A stretch of 6,800 nt of DNA from assembly GCA_023453125.1 (NCBI GenBank), contig JAEXUB010000264.1, positions 1 through 6,800 on the forward strand, given 5' to 3'. Both the position numbers and the translations under genes were made by a program. This document shows, piece by piece, positions 1 through 6,115 of this stretch (its first letter is position 1; each line of letters starts with the position of its first letter). The notes under the pieces were generated by a model. The model did no database searches. It was not told the DNA's origin and saw nothing but the letters and a program-made list of their open reading frames with translations. The stretch comes from Bacteroidota bacterium. GTDB lineage: Bacteria > Bacteroidota > Ignavibacteria > Ignavibacteriales > Melioribacteraceae.

Positions 1-2
1 AT

Positions 3-1121
3 AAAGGAATAAAAAGCGGCATTCATTATATGGATTTTATACAGGGACTGGCGCTTGTTTAACTTAATAAGTCCCAGGTAATTATATTTTTCCGCAATTT
101 TTTCAATAAGTTCGGCGCTTGCAACCATAGCTGTATTTACAGCCATAATTAATGTTATTGACGCAATACCGCCGACTATATAGCCGAACATCTTGCCGTG
201 GACAACAGAACCGAGCTGAGTAATAAGGTCTTGACTGTGTACGTTAGGGTCTATATTTGATGTAAGAGCCAGTACGCCTACCAGCGGAGTAACAATTCCT
301 ACGGTAAGTGCGAGGAACAGATAGGCTTTTTTTATTTCTTTCCAGCTTTTTACAAGGCTTGCCGTCTGAAGTACAGATTCAATTCCGGAGTATGCAAGAA
401 TACAGCTTCCGACTCCGATGATTACCATATAGTAAGAGTCGAGTATGTTGCCAAGTTTGAAGTCATTTATAAATGAGTTTACTCCCTGACCCAGTTTCTC
501 CGTTGCGCCGGCGTCAAAATTAAGAATTCCTCCTAGAATAAGATTCACCAGTACAAAAGCAGCCAGAATAAAGATCCAGAAAGTGAACTTTGCATTTTCC
601 TTAATCCCGAGGATATTCAGAAATGTAATTCCCCAAATAACGGCAAACATAAGAACATATTTAACCTCGGTGCCTATTCCGAGGAAGGAGGTTCCGTTAT
701 TTATTGCACTCACCGTTGAGAGAACAGCAGTCAAGACATAGTCCACCAGGATTGATGAAACGGCTACAAAGGAAGCCGAAGGGCCTAAAACAAGATATGC
801 AAAGGAATAAACTCCTCCACCGCGTAATCCGTTTACCTCAAGTATTTCTCCAATTTCAACCATTCGGGTGCTTAAAAAACGAATTAGGATGGAAGTCAAT
901 GCTATATAAACTATAGCTTTGCTTCCAATTGCCGCGTATGCTTCTGCGTGAGCATAGAAAATGGACGTGATCTCGTCCATAAGGGTTATAATACCAATTG
1001 CCAGCCAGGTTAGCCACCATCTTCCCCCCTGAAAGAAGGAGAGGTAGTTCTTTTGTCTCATTACATAGATAAAGATTGCGATCAGACCAATGTTTACAAC
1101 AACACTTACAAGTGTATCCAT
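3..1121 (-). CDS. APC-superfamily amino-acid permease, N-terminal part (runs off left edge)
   Basis: Read on the minus strand, this is an uninterrupted frame of 373 codons from ATG at 1121 to the window edge, so the C-terminus is missing. It encodes a polytopic inner-membrane protein with many hydrophobic stretches (about residues 3-21, 35-55, 68-84, 104-135, 155-172, 179-200, 230-250, 268-288 and 313-335). Signatures of the APC amino-acid/polyamine transporters are visible: GGGVYSFAYLVLGP at 101-114, followed by DYVLTAVLS at 127-135; GIKENAK at 172-178; and AYSGIESV at 243-250, followed by a polar KSWKEIKKA loop. These proteins usually import amino acids by proton or sodium symport; the substrate cannot be read here. 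An in-frame TAG lies immediately before the ATG, which fixes the start. An AAGGAG site lies upstream but with a long spacer of about 16 bases. Residues 1-21 add a hydrophobic segment before the usual first core helix. The family call is firm; substrate and full length are unknown. Confidence 0.85.
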   Translation of the reverse strand, partial: MDTLVSVVVNIGLIAIFIYVMRQKNYLSFFQGGRWWLTWLAIGIITLMDEITSIFYAHAEAYAAIGSKAIVYIALTSILIRFLSTRMVEIGEILEVNGLRGGGVYSFAYLVLGPSASFVAVSSILVDYVLTAVLSTVSAINNGTSFLGIGTEVKYVLMFAVIWGITFLNILGIKENAKFTFWIFILAAFVLVNLILGGILNFDAGATEKLGQGVNSFINDFKLGNILDSYYMVIIGVGSCILAYSGIESVLQTASLVKSWKEIKKAYLFLALTVGIVTPLVGVLALTSNIDPNVHSQDLITQLGSVVHGKMFGYIVGGIASITLIMAVNTAMVASAELIEKIAEKYNYLGLIKLNKRQSLYKIHIMNAAFYSF

Positions 1122-1191
1122 CTAAGTATTAATGACACTCCTTACATAGTTCCTTATTCAGGATGAAAAAATAATAAATAATATCGGAATA

Positions 1192-1205
1192 AAATATCGA
1201 TATTT
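1192..1205. repeat. 14-bp perfect AT-rich palindrome between divergent genes
   Basis: AAATATCGATATTT is perfectly self-complementary. It lies about 70 bp upstream of the permease start and about 130 bp upstream of the TrpF-like gene. This is a plausible dimeric repressor site for the permease, but AT-rich palindromes also arise by chance. No regulator gene is visible nearby. Confidence 0.4.
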
Positions 1206-1211
1206 ATATTA

Positions 1212-1242
1212 AATAACACCCCGGGTGTTATTATTCCCGGGG
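1212..1242. promoter_or_regulatory. Overlapping GC-rich inverted repeats (alternative hairpins or operator)
   Basis: Two inverted repeats share bases. Arms 1212-1221 and 1223-1232 form a 21-bp near-perfect palindrome around a single C (AATAACACCC / GGGTGTTATT). CCCCGGG at 1219-1225 can instead pair with CCCGGGG at 1236-1242 across a 10-base loop. The two pairings exclude each other in RNA. As DNA, either could be an operator for the divergent genes. On either strand no T-run directly follows, so a simple terminator is unlikely. The first palindrome looks more like a protein-binding site. The function is inferred only. Confidence 0.4.
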
Positions 1243-1332
1243 CTAATTTGACTCTCTGGCACATCTTAAAAGAGAGGCGGGGTGACAATAACCGTTATAA
1301 AATATAAATTTGCATAAAACAAAGGGAGCGGT

Positions 1333-2010
1333 ATGAAGGATTTAATTCAGATAGCTGGAATAATGGATAAGGAAGAGGCAATAATGCTTATGGAATACGG
1401 GACCGATTATCTGGGATTTCCCTTAAGGCTTCCGGTTAATAAAGAAGATACTACTGAAGAGGAAGCAGCTGAAATAATTAAGATTATTAAGCCTCCTCAT
1501 AAGGGAGTTTTAATAACCTATCTTGACAAAGCCGAAGAAATTATTGAATTCTGCGATTTTTTGGGGGTTAACATAGTCCAGCTTCACGGCAGGATTAGCA
1601 GGGAAGAGCTTGAAAAGACAAAGGATATGCGTCCCGGCCTGGAAGTAATTAAAAGTCTTGTGGTTGCCAAAGACAACTATTCTGCCCTTGAAGAAATGGT
1701 TAAAACCTTATCCCCCTGGATTGATGCCTACATAACCGACACATTCGACCCCGTAACCGGAGCCGAAGGGGCAACAGGCAAAACACACGACTGGTCGATA
1801 AGCCGCCGAATTGTTGAAATTTCCCCCCGTCCGGTAATAATAGCCGGAGGACTGAATCCGGGGAATGTGAAAAAGGCAATTAAAGAGATAAAACCGGCAG
1901 GCGTTGATGTTCATACCGGAATTGAGGGGAAAAACGGAAGAAAAGAAGAAGAGCTGGTTAGAAGCTTCATACTGGAATCGAAAGAGGGATTCGATCTTAT
2001 TTCGAGATAA
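1333..2010 (+). CDS. TrpF-fold protein (phosphoribosylanthranilate isomerase-like) lacking the catalytic cysteine
   Basis: This 225-residue protein has the length and motif order of phosphoribosylanthranilate isomerase, the TIM-barrel enzyme that carries out the Amadori rearrangement in tryptophan synthesis. Visible motifs are IQIAGI at 5-10 (canonical KICGI), GTDYLGF at 23-29, VQLHG at 82-86, TDT at 135-137 with D136 at the general-acid position, GATGKTHDW at 146-154, AGGLNPGNV at 171-179 and GVDVHTGIE at 190-198. The last two are the phosphate-binding loops. The general-base cysteine is alanine (A8), the usual SPR motif after strand 2 is replaced (PLRLPV at 30-35), and the canonical SSG before the end is HTG. 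The gene is solitary, with no trp genes beside it. I infer a divergent paralogue that binds a phosphorylated sugar-like ligand but is probably not a standard TrpF. The start is supported by GGGAG at 1324-1328. A TAAATTTG element at 1305-1312 resembles the Bacteroidota -7 box, but no matching upstream element is clear. Confidence 0.8.
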   Translation: MKDLIQIAGIMDKEEAIMLMEYGTDYLGFPLRLPVNKEDTTEEEAAEIIKIIKPPHKGVLITYLDKAEEIIEFCDFLGVNIVQLHGRISREELEKTKDMRPGLEVIKSLVVAKDNYSALEEMVKTLSPWIDAYITDTFDPVTGAEGATGKTHDWSISRRIVEISPRPVIIAGGLNPGNVKKAIKEIKPAGVDVHTGIEGKNGRKEEELVRSFILESKEGFDLISR

Positions 2011-2031
2011 AATTCTTACTATTGTTTCCGG

Positions 2032-2060
2032 ATTCCGGACATCAAGACCTCCGGAATTTT
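2032..2060 (+). terminator. Weak hairpin terminator after the TrpF-like gene
   Basis: ATTCCGGA at 2032-2039 pairs with TCCGGAAT at 2050-2057 across a 10-base loop, and three further T follow the stem. It lies 22 bp after the stop codon. The T-run is short, so termination may be partial. Confidence 0.45.
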
Positions 2061-2077
2061 CTGCGGATTTTCTCTCG

Positions 2078-2091
2078 TATTCTGCAGAATA
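2078..2091. repeat. 14-bp perfect palindrome in the 2011-2261 intergenic region
   Basis: TATTCTGCAGAATA is perfectly self-complementary. It lies about 170 bp upstream of the DUF1015 gene, too far from the likely promoter for a typical repressor site. I see nothing else distinctive in this 251-bp gap apart from the weak hairpin before it and the promoter candidate after it. Confidence 0.3.
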
Positions 2092-2188
2092 TTCGTGTTG
2101 ATATAACCACTCATTATCTACTTTTTAGTCAAGATTAAACTTCTGTTTAAACTCAAATCACATTTACAACTCTAACGTTTTTTACAGT

Positions 2189-2217
2189 TTTGGAAAGATT
2201 AATTTAAGTTATATTTT
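2189..2217 (+). promoter_or_regulatory. Candidate Bacteroidota-type promoter for DUF1015-serC
   Basis: TTTG at 2189-2192 is followed 17 bp later by TATATTTT at 2210-2217, which resembles the Bacteroidota TTTG...TAnnTTTG pattern with a mismatch in the last base. It sits about 45 bp before the DUF1015 start. The region is AT-rich, so a chance match is quite possible. Confidence 0.3.
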
Positions 2218-2261
2218 TAATGAGCGAAATATTAATTATGTAGTTTATTCAAGGAGAAATC

Positions 2262-3494
2262 ATGGCAGTTATAAGACCATTTAAGGCAGTTAGACCGTTA
2301 GATAAGGTTGCACATTTAGTAGCAAGCGTACCATATGATGTTGTGAACACAGAAGAATCGGCAGAACTTGCAAAGGGAAATCCAATCAGCTTTTTGCGTA
2401 TAACACGTTCCGAAATTGAATTGCCGCAGAATGTTGATCATTATTCCCCGGAGGTTTATCAGAAAGCAAAAGAAAATTTTGAAAGACTTAAAAACGAAGC
2501 TCCTATGATTCAGGACCAGACTCCTTACATTTATGTTTATAAACTTGTAATGGGAACACAGGAACAGGTTGGACTTGCGGCTACTTTTTCTGTTGAGGAT
2601 TACAACAAAGATGTTATTATGAAACACGAAAAAACACGCAAGGTTAAGGAAGACGACAGAACAAATCATATTATTACAACAGGAGCTCAGACCGGACCGG
2701 TATTCTTAACATACCGCGGCGTTGATGCTGTTAATAACATTGTTAACGACACAATGGCGAACACAAAACCGGTTTACGATTTTGAAGCCGTTGACGGTGT
2801 TAAGCATACAATATGGATTCTTCCCGCAGAAAAAACAGATATAGTTGTTAATGAGATTGCAAAGGTAAAGAATTTATACATTGCCGACGGCCATCACCGT
2901 GCAGCAAGCGCTGCAAGAACACAGAAAGCCAGAATGGAATCCAATCCGGCTCACAAAGGGGATGAAGAATATAATTATTTCCTCGCGGTTTTATTTCCGG
3001 CTGAACAGCTGAAGATTCTTCCTTACAACAGAGTTGTTCTCGACCTTAAAATGAACAAAGAAGAATTCTTCGAAAAAATTAAAGCGAACTGGACTATCGC
3101 CGATGCAGCATCTCCTTCTCCTGACAAAAAAAGAACATTCGCGATGTATATCGATAAAAAATGGTATTCACTAATTCCAAACGAAAACGTAAAAGAAGGC
3201 TCAACCGTAGGGGATAAACTCGACGTAAGCATTCTGCAAAACTTTTTACTCAGCCCGGTAATTGGAATAGGGGATCCGAGAACCGATTCCAATATCGATT
3301 TCATAGGCGGAATAAGAGGAACGGGAGAACTAGAAAGACTGGTAGACAGCGGTAAGGCTGCAGTTGCATTCTCTCTCTACTCCGTTACGCTTGAAGACCT
3401 TATGAATATTTCGGATGCCGGAGAAATTATGCCTCCTAAGTCCACCTGGTTCGAGCCTAAATTAAGGGACGGCCTCCTTGTTCATGTAATTTAA
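2262..3494 (+). CDS. DUF1015 family protein (COG4198), serC-linked
   Basis: This 410-residue soluble protein, with no signal peptide or membrane segment, matches DUF1015 from end to end: MAVIRPFKAVRP at the N-terminus, SVPYDVV at 22-28, KHEKT at 121-125, YIADGHHRAASA at 206-217, LDVSILQN at 320-327 and the C-terminal signature MPPKSTWFEPKLRDGL. The length is typical. The biochemical role of the family is not established to my knowledge. Members recur beside serC and serA in Bacteroidota and Firmicutes, which suggests a job in serine metabolism. The DGHHR motif resembles the nucleotide-binding motif of ParB-fold free serine kinases such as archaeal SerK; a link is my inference. AAGGAG at 2251-2256, five bases before the ATG, supports the start. 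SerC follows after 74 bp with no terminator between, so co-transcription is likely. Confidence 0.9.
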   Translation: MAVIRPFKAVRPLDKVAHLVASVPYDVVNTEESAELAKGNPISFLRITRSEIELPQNVDHYSPEVYQKAKENFERLKNEAPMIQDQTPYIYVYKLVMGTQEQVGLAATFSVEDYNKDVIMKHEKTRKVKEDDRTNHIITTGAQTGPVFLTYRGVDAVNNIVNDTMANTKPVYDFEAVDGVKHTIWILPAEKTDIVVNEIAKVKNLYIADGHHRAASAARTQKARMESNPAHKGDEEYNYFLAVLFPAEQLKILPYNRVVLDLKMNKEEFFEKIKANWTIADAASPSPDKKRTFAMYIDKKWYSLIPNENVKEGSTVGDKLDVSILQNFLLSPVIGIGDPRTDSNIDFIGGIRGTGELERLVDSGKAAVAFSLYSVTLEDLMNISDAGEIMPPKSTWFEPKLRDGLLVHVI

Positions 3495-3568
3495 GAAGTG
3501 CACCATATTTTTAATAAATAGATACGTGTTGAAGCAATAATTGAAATACTAAAAGAAGGGAAACAAAA

Positions 3569-4654
3569 ATGGAAAAACGAATATTTAATTTCAGCGCCGG
3601 CCCTGCTATTCTGCCGGAAGAAGTTCTTCTGGAAGCACAGAAAGATTTGTTTTCATACAAAGGCTGCGGCATGAGCGTTATGGAAATGAGCCACCGCGGA
3701 AAGATTTTCGATGGTATTATTAAAGAAGCAGATGCCGATTTAAGAAAACTTCTCAACATCGATGATTCCTATACTATACTATTCCTTCAGGGGGGCGCTA
3801 CGCTTCAGTTCTCTATGGTTCCTCTCAATTTAATGCCTCCTAAAAACAAGGCCGATTATATTGTTACAGGCGCATGGTCAGAAAAAGCAGTTAAAGAAGC
3901 CAAGAAAGTCGGCGCAGTTAATGTGGCAGGAACAACAAAATCCGAAAACTACGTCCGCATTCCCAAACAGTCTGAATTAAAACTTGATCCGGATGCTTCT
4001 TATGTCCATTTTACCTCAAACAATACTATTTTCGGAACCCAGTGGAGAACAGAACCCGAAGTCGGCAATGTTCCCCTTATCTGCGACGCTTCTTCCGATT
4101 TCCTTCACAAGAAAATCGATATCAATAAATATGCTATGATTTACGCAGGCGCTCAGAAGAATATCGGTCCTGCCGGCGTTACCGTTGTTATTATGAAGAA
4201 AGATCTTCTTGAAAGATCGCAGGATACACTTCATACATATCTGAACTATAAAGTACATGCCGACAATGAAACAATGTACAATACCCCGACTACATTCGGC
4301 ATTTACATTGCAGGGCTCGTATTCAAGTGGTTATTGAATATGGGAGGACTTGATGAAATGTACAAGAGGAACCAGGAGAAGGCAAAAGTCTTATACGACG
4401 CAATTTACAACAGCGATGGATATTACAAAGGCACAACAGCCCTCGAAGATGCCTCATTAATGAATGTTACATACCGACTCCCGAGCGAAGAACTCGAAAA
4501 GAAATTCATTGACGAAGCAAAGAAAAAAGGATTCGACGGCCTTAAAGGGCACAGATCCGTCGGCGGTATCCGCGCTTCTATCTACAATGCTTTCCCTAAA
4601 AAAGGCGTTGAAGAACTTGTTCAGTTTATGCACGATTTCAAGAAAAACAACTAA
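3569..4654 (+). CDS. serC: Phosphoserine aminotransferase
   Basis: SerC is a cytosolic PLP-dependent class V aminotransferase. It converts 3-phosphohydroxypyruvate and glutamate to phosphoserine and 2-oxoglutarate, the second step of serine synthesis, and it can also serve pyridoxine synthesis. The 361 residues match the usual family length. Visible features are FSAGPAILP at 8-16, MEMSHRGK at 38-45 (substrate-binding His/Arg), QGGATLQF at 74-81, W103 in GAWSEKA (stacks on the cofactor), TSNNTIFGTQW at 149-159, the cofactor-contacting Asp in CDASSD (D173), the Schiff-base lysine K197 in AGAQKNIGPAG, and GHRSVGGIRASIYNA at 327-341 with substrate-binding arginines R329 and R335. AAGGGA about eight bases upstream supports the start. 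The gene follows DUF1015 closely. serA, which often completes this cluster, is absent downstream. No key residue is missing. Confidence 0.97.
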   Translation: MEKRIFNFSAGPAILPEEVLLEAQKDLFSYKGCGMSVMEMSHRGKIFDGIIKEADADLRKLLNIDDSYTILFLQGGATLQFSMVPLNLMPPKNKADYIVTGAWSEKAVKEAKKVGAVNVAGTTKSENYVRIPKQSELKLDPDASYVHFTSNNTIFGTQWRTEPEVGNVPLICDASSDFLHKKIDINKYAMIYAGAQKNIGPAGVTVVIMKKDLLERSQDTLHTYLNYKVHADNETMYNTPTTFGIYIAGLVFKWLLNMGGLDEMYKRNQEKAKVLYDAIYNSDGYYKGTTALEDASLMNVTYRLPSEELEKKFIDEAKKKGFDGLKGHRSVGGIRASIYNAFPKKGVEELVQFMHDFKKNN

Positions 4655-4671
4655 TTATATTTTGCATTACG

Positions 4672-4697
4672 GGGACCGGCGCGCCGGTCCCTTTTTT
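4672..4697 (+). terminator. Strong intrinsic terminator of the DUF1015-serC unit
   Basis: GGGACCGG at 4672-4679 pairs with CCGGTCCC at 4684-4691 around a CGCG loop, followed by six T. It lies 17 bp after the serC stop codon and only 13 bp before the next start codon. Confidence 0.9.
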
Positions 4698-4710
4698 GTT
4701 TGGATTCATT

Positions 4711-5130
4711 ATGAAAAAGAGAAGTTTCCTGATTGCTTTCCTTCTTATTATAACGGCCTGTTCCAAAGAAGAAATTAAGTTTGAGCTTTTCAGCGCAGAG
4801 GCATTTGCCTATTCGCTTGATTCAGGCTTTGAGTTAAATGCCAGAACAATGGCAAAGGGATTTAAATTGGAAGAAACGGGAGGGCTGTTTAAAGCAAAGC
4901 TGACATATACGGCAGATCTTGTAATGCCAGATAAGACGGTAAAGAAAGATTTTGCCGCGGGTTCATTTGAAAAAGAAGAAAAAAACGAATTTACAGAAGC
5001 CGAACTGTCAATTCAAAAAGAATTGGATTCTAAATATTCGCTGGGAATTTACAAAGTAGTATTCAATGTAACCGATGAAATTTCGAAGCAGAAGCTTTCT
5101 ATTGAAAAGGATTTTGAGCTCAGCAATTAG
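4711..5130 (+). CDS. Small lipoprotein of unknown function
   Basis: This 139-residue protein opens with a lipoprotein signal: MKKR, a hydrophobic stretch, and the lipobox ITAC with Cys17 as the acylation site. Residue +2 is Ser rather than Asp, so by the general rule it should go to the outer membrane. The mature part of about 123 residues is charged and rich in alternating hydrophobic/polar stretches (LKLTYTADL-like patterns, YKVVFNVTDE, SIEKDFELSN), which suggests a small beta-sandwich. I do not recognise a family. I chose ATG 4711 because it places MKKR directly before the hydrophobic core. An upstream in-frame TTG at 4696 lies inside the terminator T-run. The ribosome site is weak (GGA at 4702-4704). 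The gene begins 13 bp after the serC terminator, so its transcript must come from read-through or from a promoter inside serC. Its stop codon overlaps the end of the convergent two-CW gene. Confidence 0.8.
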   Translation: MKKRSFLIAFLLIITACSKEEIKFELFSAEAFAYSLDSGFELNARTMAKGFKLEETGGLFKAKLTYTADLVMPDKTVKKDFAAGSFEKEEKNEFTEAELSIQKELDSKYSLGIYKVVFNVTDEISKQKLSIEKDFELSN

Positions 5131-5426
5131 TCTTTAATAATCTTAAGGATTTCTTTTGTAGGGACAAAGTCGAATCCTTCCTCAGTCGTAACAATCTGAT
5201 AGAAACCGCAGCAAAGGCAGCTGTTCTGCATTTTAGCAAAGGTGCCTTCAACAGTACCGCCGCACTGCGTACCGGCAATTGCCCAGCAGACCCGGCCTCC
5301 ATTAATGCCGTTATTGAGCTGATTAGCCTTTTCAAAAAGTGGCACCTTGCAGGCCCCGAGGGTTTGTTCGTTAATGCCCCCCGGCTCTCTTCCGCAGTTC
5401 ATTACTTCCCAACAATTTTTATGCAT
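5127..5426 (-). CDS. Stand-alone two-CW domain protein (cysteine-rich)
   Basis: This 99-residue protein has no signal peptide and eight cysteines arranged as two related CW units. The first is CWEVMNC at 5-11 with C26. The second is CWAIAGTQC at 47-55, followed by GTFA and a CLCC cluster at 70-73 in the context C-x-C-C-G-F-Y. This matches what is called the two-CW domain, often found attached to bacterial sensors such as methyl-accepting, PAS or cyclase proteins; here it is nearly the whole protein. The conserved cysteines suggest a metal or iron-sulfur site or redox chemistry, which is inference. The first two cysteines lie close to the start, which fits ATG 5426; the ribosome site is weak (AAGG just upstream). 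It converges on the lipoprotein gene with a 4-bp overlap of the stop codons, so no separate terminator fits there. Confidence 0.8.
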   Translation of the reverse strand: MHKNCWEVMNCGREPGGINEQTLGACKVPLFEKANQLNNGINGGRVCWAIAGTQCGGTVEGTFAKMQNSCLCCGFYQIVTTEEGFDFVPTKEILKIIKD

Positions 5427-5502
5427 ACTGCCTTTTAGTTTTTACACTATATTATCGTTTCCCCGGACATAAAGTTTAAACCTTTTAATTACGTAAAAGT
5501 GC

Positions 5503-5532
5503 AAAAAAAAGTCCGGCTTGAGGGCCGGACTT
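5503..5532 (-). terminator. Intrinsic terminator of the lectin-like gene
   Basis: On the minus strand AAGTCCGGC pairs with GCCGGACTT around a six-base loop (stems 5524-5532 and 5509-5517) and runs into eight T in total (complement of the A-run 5503-5510; the first two T are the end of the stem). It lies about 25 bp after the stop codon of the lectin-like gene. Confidence 0.9.
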
Positions 5533-5557
5533 AAAATTTGAAGAATTCTGGCAATAA

Positions 5558-5914
5558 TTATTTGCCGCTGACAGCCATCCATCCGCCTCCAATAGCGAAT
5601 ATTTTGGTGTCGCCCCAGGTCTTTACCTGAACCGTAAATCCGTCGCGTGATACCGAAAGTGTCTTTAATTCGTAGCGGAGGTTTGTGTCTTTGTCTGAAT
5701 CGAGGTAATTAACCGAAACGAGAACTTCCGGTTTTACTTCGAACGGTTTTGCAAATGTTACTTCCATCTGGACTACACGGTCCCCGTCGTTTTTGTCGAG
5801 TGTGTAATCGGCAAGCTTTTTATCAAAACGGTATGTTCCTGTTGCTACCTGCTGTGCGTTTGTTGCAACCGCGAATACAAAAAATAAAGCGATAAGAAGT
5901 AATGACTTTTTCAT
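5558..5914 (-). CDS. Secreted H-type-lectin-like protein
   Basis: This 118-residue precursor has a clear Sec signal peptide: MKKS, a hydrophobic core, and cleavage probably after TNA at 20. The mature part of about 98 residues follows the H-type lectin pattern known from Helix pomatia agglutinin and discoidin C-terminal domains: VTFAKPF at 52-58, KPEVLVSVNYLD at 61-72, NLRYELK at 78-84, SVSRDGFTVQVKTWGDTKIF at 87-106 and GWMAV at 111-115. R80 and W100 match positions that bind GalNAc in the snail lectin, as I recall the structures; binding here is inferred. The two short cysteine-bearing positions of the snail protein are absent, so no disulfide-linked oligomer is expected. A GAGGGA site a few bases before ATG 5914 supports the start, and the gene has its own promoter and terminator. 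The family call is from pattern recognition only. Confidence 0.75.
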   Translation of the reverse strand: MKKSLLLIALFFVFAVATNAQQVATGTYRFDKKLADYTLDKNDGDRVVQMEVTFAKPFEVKPEVLVSVNYLDSDKDTNLRYELKTLSVSRDGFTVQVKTWGDTKIFAIGGGWMAVSGK

Positions 5915-5989
5915 GATTCCCTCTGGTTATTAATTTATGATTTATTGCAATTGTTCCGGATTGTTATTATTCCCGATATATCTTCACCT

Positions 5990-6018
5990 ATAATATCAAT
6001 TCTGAAAATTTAAATCAA
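5990..6018 (-). promoter_or_regulatory. Sigma-70-like promoter for the lectin-like gene
   Basis: On the minus strand TTGATT (6013-6018) and TATTAT (5990-5995) are separated by exactly 17 bp. The start would be near 5983, giving a leader of about 70 nt before the ATG at 5914. Confidence 0.5.
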
Positions 6019-6055
6019 GCAAAATATCCCCCGGGTATAGTAAAATAAGGGGAAT

Positions 6056-6081
6056 TTGAATTGACTTTTGTGCCATATAAT
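6056..6081 (+). promoter_or_regulatory. Possible promoter of the small membrane protein gene
   Basis: TATAAT at 6076-6081 is a perfect -10 word, 34 bp before the start codon. The nearest -35-like words are TTGAAT (6056-6061, spacer 14) and TTGACT (6061-6066, spacer 9), both too close for a standard promoter. The assignment is therefore weak. Confidence 0.35.
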
Positions 6082-6115
6082 AGATATCTTGCTGCGTTAA
6101 AAAAAAGGATTCTTT

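Noticed and set aside
1122..1332. Riboswitch, T-box or tryptophan leader peptide upstream of the TrpF-like gene
   Set aside because: I found no short Trp-rich frame, no T-box core and no terminator with a T-run facing the gene.
1904..2101. 65-codon plus-strand frame overlapping the end of the TrpF-like gene and running into the gap
   Set aside because: There is no ribosome site, most of it is out-of-frame TrpF-like coding sequence, and the rest covers the weak terminator hairpin.
2316..2669. 117-codon open frame on the minus strand inside the DUF1015 gene
   Set aside because: It lies wholly antisense to a well-supported gene, has no recognisable motif and its composition is that of a reverse-strand shadow.
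4696..4710. Upstream TTG start for the lipoprotein
   Set aside because: It lies in the terminator T-run and would add residues before MKKR, spoiling a textbook lipoprotein signal.
5120..5335. 71-codon minus-strand frame overlapping the two-CW gene
   Set aside because: It is a different frame of the same strand without motifs; the two-CW frame has the conserved CW pattern.
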